Shown here: positions 60,317 through 64,000 of the stretch, in pieces
How the letters are laid out: every line of letters starts with the position of its first letter
Position numbering within the stretch: position 1 is the stretch's first letter
Source: Alphaproteobacteria bacterium
GTDB taxonomy: Bacteria; Pseudomonadota; Alphaproteobacteria; UBA9655
NCBI GenBank assembly: GCA_019749915.1
Contig: JAIEPE010000015.1
Span: 55,029-119,028, forward strand
Direction of reading: 5' to 3'
Length of the DNA stretch: 64,000 bases
Program-made: the position numbers and the translations under genes
Notes under the pieces: generated by a model
What the model was told of the DNA's origin: nothing
Seen by the model: the letters and a program-made list of their open reading frames with translations, nothing else
The model's database searches: none

Positions 60317-61597
60317 TCAAAACTGAAAATGAACCTCATCAAATAATATGCCAAGTGTTCTTTTGTCATCACCAGTCCCTAAATCAAAAGGACTTGCCGC
60401 ATGGGGGATTTCAAATTCGATTTTTGCTTGGTCAGCTTTAGGTAGGGGGATATCAATCGTCTGATTATTATTGCTGGATGTATAAACATAGCGACCAACT
60501 TCCTTTCCATTCACTTTTACGGTTAGATCTTGTGAATGATTGTCAGTTACAAGGCCGCTAGTATTTAAAAAAGAAACGCGGGCGGGACGACGTTCCATTT
60601 CCGCTAAAGGAACAGTTATTGAAGCTTTCGTTCCTTCAGTCCATCTATGGGACCCCTCTAAAGCAGAAAATCCACTTGATAGATAGGGATAGAATTCTCC
60701 CATATGGAATATGGGGTTGCTTAATATTTTTTCAGTTCTTGTCCTGATAAGAGCAGAAAGCACTTTAGATAATTTTAAGGCACGATCAGGTGCACGATAA
60801 GCTGCATCAAAGAACCCCTCTTTAACAGAAAAAGCACGTTCAAGATGGGCGAGTTGAGTATCTGTAAGTTTCATTACACAGCCGTCATAGTCTCCCATAG
60901 TATTGATAGATTTATTTGGAATCTCCATTTTCAGTCCCATGGCTTGTTCAAAAAACGTTTGAACTAGTTTTCCACTCTTCGCCAGGTCTTCATAAGATAA
61001 AAAAGTAGTATTTAGGCGAGAATAAAAGTCATGAGAAAATATACGCGCACGTATATGAGCTTTTATGAGTTCATCAATATTAAGCGCATCATTGATAATG
61101 GTATCCCCACTTAAAATAAAATTCATTGTTAAGTTTGATCCAATAGCAGGGATAGTTTTTCGAACACAATAAATATATTTCACCAAAAAATGTTGATTTA
61201 AAAAAGCCAAAAAATCGCAAAATCGAGCATCGTTTGGGATTAGAGCTGCAAGCTCTGTGCTTAAGAGGATTGACTGGGAAGCTTGAGATTGATGTTTTAC
61301 ATTTAAAATCCATTCTTTTGCTTCCTCTACTTTATCTTCGAGAAGTTTATTGATTTCCACCTCATGATTTTTATTGTTTTGCGAAGGAGGATAATACACC
61401 CCGAGCTTTGCCAATTCTTCTCTTCGCTCTGAACATTCATATTGGATGGCTTTAGTTCCTGTTTTAGGTTCTCCAACGTGGAAATAAAGAACCTTTTTCT
61501 CCTTATCTTCTTCTGAACTTTTCCCACAACCGGAAAAAAGAAATGGTATGCTGAGAAGGAGAGACAGAAACGCTATGAATGCAAATCTATGTTTCAT
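60317..61597 (-). CDS. Exported sulfotransferase-like lipoprotein, paralogue D
   Basis: This 426-residue protein starts at ATG 61597 (MKHRFAF, AAAGGGG upstream); the frame open to 61702 lies in the conserved promoter region. The signal peptide ends in a lipobox, PFLFSGC, so the mature protein should be a lipoprotein beginning Cys-Gly-Lys. The PAPS loop is HVGEPKTGTKAIQ; LLSTELA and YCVRKTIPAIGS are present. One copy of the 33-residue segment. The C-terminal domain ends RTLGILFDEVHFQF. It is the first gene of the probable D-C-B-A operon and has its own promoter. Confidence 0.76.
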   Translation of the reverse strand: MKHRFAFIAFLSLLLSIPFLFSGCGKSSEEDKEKKVLYFHVGEPKTGTKAIQYECSERREELAKLGVYYPPSQNNKNHEVEINKLLEDKVEEAKEWILNVKHQSQASQSILLSTELAALIPNDARFCDFLAFLNQHFLVKYIYCVRKTIPAIGSNLTMNFILSGDTIINDALNIDELIKAHIRARIFSHDFYSRLNTTFLSYEDLAKSGKLVQTFFEQAMGLKMEIPNKSINTMGDYDGCVMKLTDTQLAHLERAFSVKEGFFDAAYRAPDRALKLSKVLSALIRTRTEKILSNPIFHMGEFYPYLSSGFSALEGSHRWTEGTKASITVPLAEMERRPARVSFLNTSGLVTDNHSQDLTVKVNGKEVGRYVYTSSNNNQTIDIPLPKADQAKIEFEIPHAASPFDLGTGDDKRTLGILFDEVHFQF

Positions 61598-61664
61598 AAA
61601 AATAACCCCTTTAAGACAATTGGCAACCATACAAATCCTAAAGTAACTCTTGTATGATAGCAAT

Positions 61665-61693
61665 GAGTTACATCGAATTGAACCCAAAGTCAA
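61665..61693 (-). promoter_or_regulatory. Conserved promoter of paralogue D
   Basis: On the minus strand TTGACT (61693-61688), 17 bases, TAACTC (61670-61665). The same spacing and -35 box occur before E and F. Confidence 0.5.
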
Positions 61694-61727
61694 GAAAACC
61701 AAAAAAGTCAGTAGTACGAGGTATAAG

Positions 61728-61770
61728 AAAGGACTTCACCCATGAATTAACGGCTCGCTGAGACTCCTTT
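61728..61770 (-). terminator. Imperfect terminator downstream of paralogue E
   Basis: AAAGGACTTCA (61728-61738) and TGAGACTCCTTT (61759-61770) pair with a bulge around 20 bases, followed on the minus strand by TTTCTTAT. It is the degenerate counterpart of the terminator at 63211. Confidence 0.45.
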
Positions 61771-61806
61771 GAATATTCTACTGTTTGTGATGGAGGCTTT
61801 TATCTC

Positions 61807-63078
61807 TCAATATTGAAGATGGACCTCTCTAAATGATATACCAAGTTTTCTTTTGTCAGGACTAATCCCTAAATCATAAGGACTTATCGCATGAGGGATT
61901 TCAAATTCAATTTTTGCTAAATCATCTTCTTTAGACAGAGAGATGTCAATTCTCTGACTATTATTGCTGAGTGTATAAACATAGAGACGATCTTCTTTCC
62001 CGTTCACCTTTACGATTAAATTTTGTGTGTAATCCTTAGTTACAAGGCCTCTCGTATCAAAAAAAGAAATGTGGGAGGGACGAGGTTCCATTTCTGTTAA
62101 AGGAAGAGTTATTGAAGCTTTCGTTCCTTCAGTCCATCTATGGGAAAGCTCACAATCAGAAAATCCACTTGATAGATAGGGACAGAATTCTCCCATATGG
62201 AATATGGGATTGCTTAATATTTCTTTGTTTCTTTTTTTGATAAGAGAAGAAAGCAGTTTGCTTAATTCTAATATACCATCAGGTTGACGATAAATTAGAG
62301 AGAAGGCCCCCTTTCCAACAGAAAAAGCACGTTCGAGATCTGTTAGTTGAGTATCTGTAAAATCCGTTGTACGAGTATAGTAGTTTCCCGTAGAATGGAA
62401 AGATCTATCTGGAATCTCTATTTTCAGTCCCATGGCTTGTTGTAAAAACGTTTGAACAAGTTTTCCACTCTTCGTCAACTCTTCATAAGGTAAAAAAGTA
62501 GTATCTCGACGAGAATAAAAGTCATGAGAATACCGCCGATCTATTATCAAATGTTTTATAAATGCCTCTATATTGCCAATGGAAATCCCTTGCATAATAC
62601 ACATAGTTACATCTGATCCAACAGCGGGGACAATTTCTCGAGGACAATAAATATATTTCACCCGAAAATGTTGGTTTAAAAAAGTCAAAAAATCGCAAAA
62701 TCGAGCATCCCTTGTGATTTGAGCTGCAAGCTCTGTGCTTAAGAGGATTGACTGGTAAGCTTGGGACTGATGTTTTATATTTAAAATCCATTCTTTTGCC
62801 TCCTCTACTTTATCTTCAAGAAGCTTATGGAATTCCATCTCATGATTCATATTGTTTTGCGAAGGAGGATAATACACCCCGAGCTTTGCCAATTCTTCTC
62901 TCCGCTCCATGCATTCAATTTGAATGGCTGTAGTTCCTGTTTTAGCCGGGCCAACATGGAAGTAGAGAACCTTTTTCTCTTTATCATCTTCTCCTGCAAA
63001 CCCAAAAACGGAAAAAGAAAAAAACGGTAAGCTGAGAAGGAGAGACAGAACCGCTATGAATGCAAATCTATGTTTCAT
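61807..63078 (-). CDS. Exported sulfotransferase-like protein, paralogue E
   Basis: This 423-residue protein starts at ATG 63078 (MKHRFAF); the frame runs 25 codons further into the promoter region. It has an ordinary signal peptide. The PAPS loop HVGPAKTGTTAIQ keeps TGTT but has Pro-Ala-Lys instead of Ala-Pro-Lys. LLSTELA is present, and YCPREIVPAVGS keeps the R-x7-S spacing. One 33-residue unit, GAFSLIYRQPDGILE, is the most divergent. The C-terminal domain has SHRWTEGTKASITLPL and ends RKLGISFREVHLQY. Own promoter and terminator flank it. Confidence 0.76.
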   Translation of the reverse strand: MKHRFAFIAVLSLLLSLPFFSFSVFGFAGEDDKEKKVLYFHVGPAKTGTTAIQIECMERREELAKLGVYYPPSQNNMNHEMEFHKLLEDKVEEAKEWILNIKHQSQAYQSILLSTELAAQITRDARFCDFLTFLNQHFRVKYIYCPREIVPAVGSDVTMCIMQGISIGNIEAFIKHLIIDRRYSHDFYSRRDTTFLPYEELTKSGKLVQTFLQQAMGLKIEIPDRSFHSTGNYYTRTTDFTDTQLTDLERAFSVGKGAFSLIYRQPDGILELSKLLSSLIKKRNKEILSNPIFHMGEFCPYLSSGFSDCELSHRWTEGTKASITLPLTEMEPRPSHISFFDTRGLVTKDYTQNLIVKVNGKEDRLYVYTLSNNSQRIDISLSKEDDLAKIEFEIPHAISPYDLGISPDKRKLGISFREVHLQY

Positions 63079-63150
63079 AAAAATAATCCTTTTAAGACAA
63101 TTGGCAAAACAAACCAAGAAACCATAAGGTAGCTCTTGTATGATAGTGAC

Positions 63151-63179
63151 CAATTAAATCACACTGAACTCAAAGTCAA
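63151..63179 (-). promoter_or_regulatory. Conserved promoter of paralogue E
   Basis: Minus-strand TTGACT (63179-63174), 17 bases, TAATTG (63156-63151), followed by the conserved CTATCATACAAG element. Confidence 0.5.
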
Positions 63180-63210
63180 GAAAATCAAAAAAGTCAGTAA
63201 TACGAGGTAT

Positions 63211-63252
63211 AAAAAAGAACCTCACCTATGAATTAACAGCTAGCTGAGGTTC
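63211..63252 (-). terminator. Rho-independent terminator of paralogue F
   Basis: GAACCTCA and TGAGGTTC (63217-63224, 63245-63252) form a perfect 8-bp stem around 20 bases. On the minus strand a TTTTTT run follows directly. Confidence 0.7.
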
Positions 63253-63288
63253 TTCTGAATATTTCACTTCTTGTGATGAGGTCCTATA

Positions 63289-63810
63289 TCAATATCGAAA
63301 CTGAACCTCGCTAAATGATATGCCAAGTTTTCTTTTGTCAGTACTAACTCCTAAATCCGAAGGACTTACTGCATTGGGGATTTCAAATTCAATTTTTGCT
63401 TGGTCAACCTTAGGCAGAGGGATATCAATTGTCTGGTTATTATTGTTGGATGTATAAACATAGCGACCAACTTCTTCCCCATTCACCTTTACGATTAGAT
63501 CTTGTTTATGACTGTCAGTTACAAAGCCTTCAGTATTCAAAAAAGAAATGTGGGAGGGGCGTGGTTCCATGTCTTTTAAAGGAAGAGTTATTGAAGCTTT
63601 CGTTCCTTCAGTCCATCTATGAGAACGCTCAAAATCAGAAAATCCACTTACTGGGTAGGGACTAGATTCTCCCATATGGAACTTGGATGTGTTTAATGAG
63701 ACAACCTTTTCCTCTTTATTTTCTTCTGAATTTTTCTCACAACCAGAAATAAGAAACGGTATGCTGAGAAGGAGAGGTAGAACCGCTACGAATGCAAATT
63801 TATGTTTCAT
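63289..63810 (-). CDS. Short lipoprotein paralogue F, C-terminal domain only
   Basis: This 173-residue protein has a lipoprotein signal peptide (PFLISGC, mature start Cys-Glu-Lys) joined after about 15 residues to the C-terminal domain shared with A-E: KFHMGESSPYPVSG, SHRWTEGTKASITLPL, ending RKLGISFSEVQFRY. The whole sulfotransferase-like domain is absent, with the joint near EEKVVSLNTSKFHMGE. The frame, ribosome-binding site, promoter and terminator are intact, so it looks like an expressed gene, not debris. It shows that the C-terminal domain can stand alone. Confidence 0.78.
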   Translation of the reverse strand: MKHKFAFVAVLPLLLSIPFLISGCEKNSEENKEEKVVSLNTSKFHMGESSPYPVSGFSDFERSHRWTEGTKASITLPLKDMEPRPSHISFLNTEGFVTDSHKQDLIVKVNGEEVGRYVYTSNNNNQTIDIPLPKVDQAKIEFEIPNAVSPSDLGVSTDKRKLGISFSEVQFRY

Positions 63811-63881
63811 AAAAATAATCCTTTAAGCCAATTGCCAAAACAAACCAAGAAACTATAAGACAGTCCTTGTATGATAGTAAA

Positions 63882-63910
63882 AAATTACATCGAACCGAAC
63901 CTAAAGTCAA
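63882..63910 (-). promoter_or_regulatory. Conserved promoter of paralogue F
   Basis: Minus-strand TTGACT (63910-63905), 17 bases, TAATTT (63887-63882), then the conserved CTATCATACAAG element. No gene is seen from here to the window end. Confidence 0.5.
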
Positions 63911-64000
63911 GAAAGTCAAATATATTTGTCGTTAGCACATGATATGTCCGAACTAAATAGCACTTCAATTGTCCGATAAGCGACTATCTCCAGAAGGAGG

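Noticed and set aside
61598..61702. Upstream extension of paralogue D
   Set aside because: It covers the conserved promoter and the ribosome-binding site; all copies start at the MKHR ATG.
54847..63810. Genomic island integrated at the tRNA-Arg
   Set aside because: The array lies on the 5' side of the tRNA, no integrase and no copy of the tRNA 3' end is seen; expansion by local duplication explains it.

Overview
The window reads as a chromosomal segment of an alphaproteobacterium, most likely an intracellular or protist-associated lineage (Holosporales/Rickettsiales-like). This is inference from gene content. The supporting points are the mdh-sucCD-sucAB-lpd order, a ctaC-ctaD-ctaB-ctaG cytochrome oxidase cluster with SURF1, NDUFS4- and NDUFS6-like complex I accessory proteins, an alphaproteobacterial hemC-hemD-mitofilin-like-hemY operon, AT-rich DNA, and palindromic repeats that have entered reading frames much as Rickettsia palindromic elements do.

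Layout. 1-4324: end of a YbhG/F/S/R-type ABC exporter operon. 4316-7800 (minus): heme operon. 7850-13280 (plus): tsaD, gpsA, an EVE protein, an Nfu scaffold, a Bax-like glucosaminidase, a RutE-like reductase and a DUF2608 protein. 13304-20117 (minus): a GGDEF-EAL protein and a type II secretion/type IV pilus assembly block (E, F, L/PilMN-like, M/PilO-like and a small exported protein). 20169-23410 (minus): lolA, ftsK and an unlisted 51-residue exported peptide. 23744-26173: an MFS drug exporter, then a prepilin peptidase frame running without a stop into an esterase. 26197-34729: malate dehydrogenase and the TCA operon. 34820-38268: cytochrome b561, NDUFS4-like, gmk, SURF1, M16 peptidase. 38410-39351: a second, divergent malate dehydrogenase paralogue. 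39480-46280: cytochrome oxidase genes, split by a YejA-like binding protein. 46391-52115: BI-1, pssA/psd, a LOG protein, a DnaJ-domain protein, an unknown exported protein, trkH. 52112-54835: a LysR regulator divergent from an MHS-type transporter, with an ATC-N9-GAT operator, a good promoter and a three-hairpin RNA between them. 54847-55675: tRNA-Arg(CCG), NDUFS6-like gene, a broken DUF333-like gene, cspA.

56031-63810 (minus) is the striking accessory region: six tandem paralogues (here A to F, from low to high coordinate). Five encode exported proteins with a sulfotransferase-type PAPS-binding fold (PKTGT loop, R-x7-S motif) followed by a C-terminal beta-rich domain. The sixth, F, keeps only the export signal and the C-terminal domain. 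Two copies (D, F) carry a lipobox and the others an ordinary signal peptide. Two copies (B, C) carry the same 99-bp in-frame internal duplication. D, E and F each have a conserved promoter, and F and E have their own terminators, so the array looks like a recently expanded, still recombining family. Exported sulfotransferases are biochemically odd because PAPS is a cytosolic cofactor, which suggests action inside a eukaryotic host cell or an altered chemistry.

Most of the rest is housekeeping: energy metabolism (TCA, complex I and IV factors), heme supply for the oxidase, phospholipid synthesis and envelope transport.
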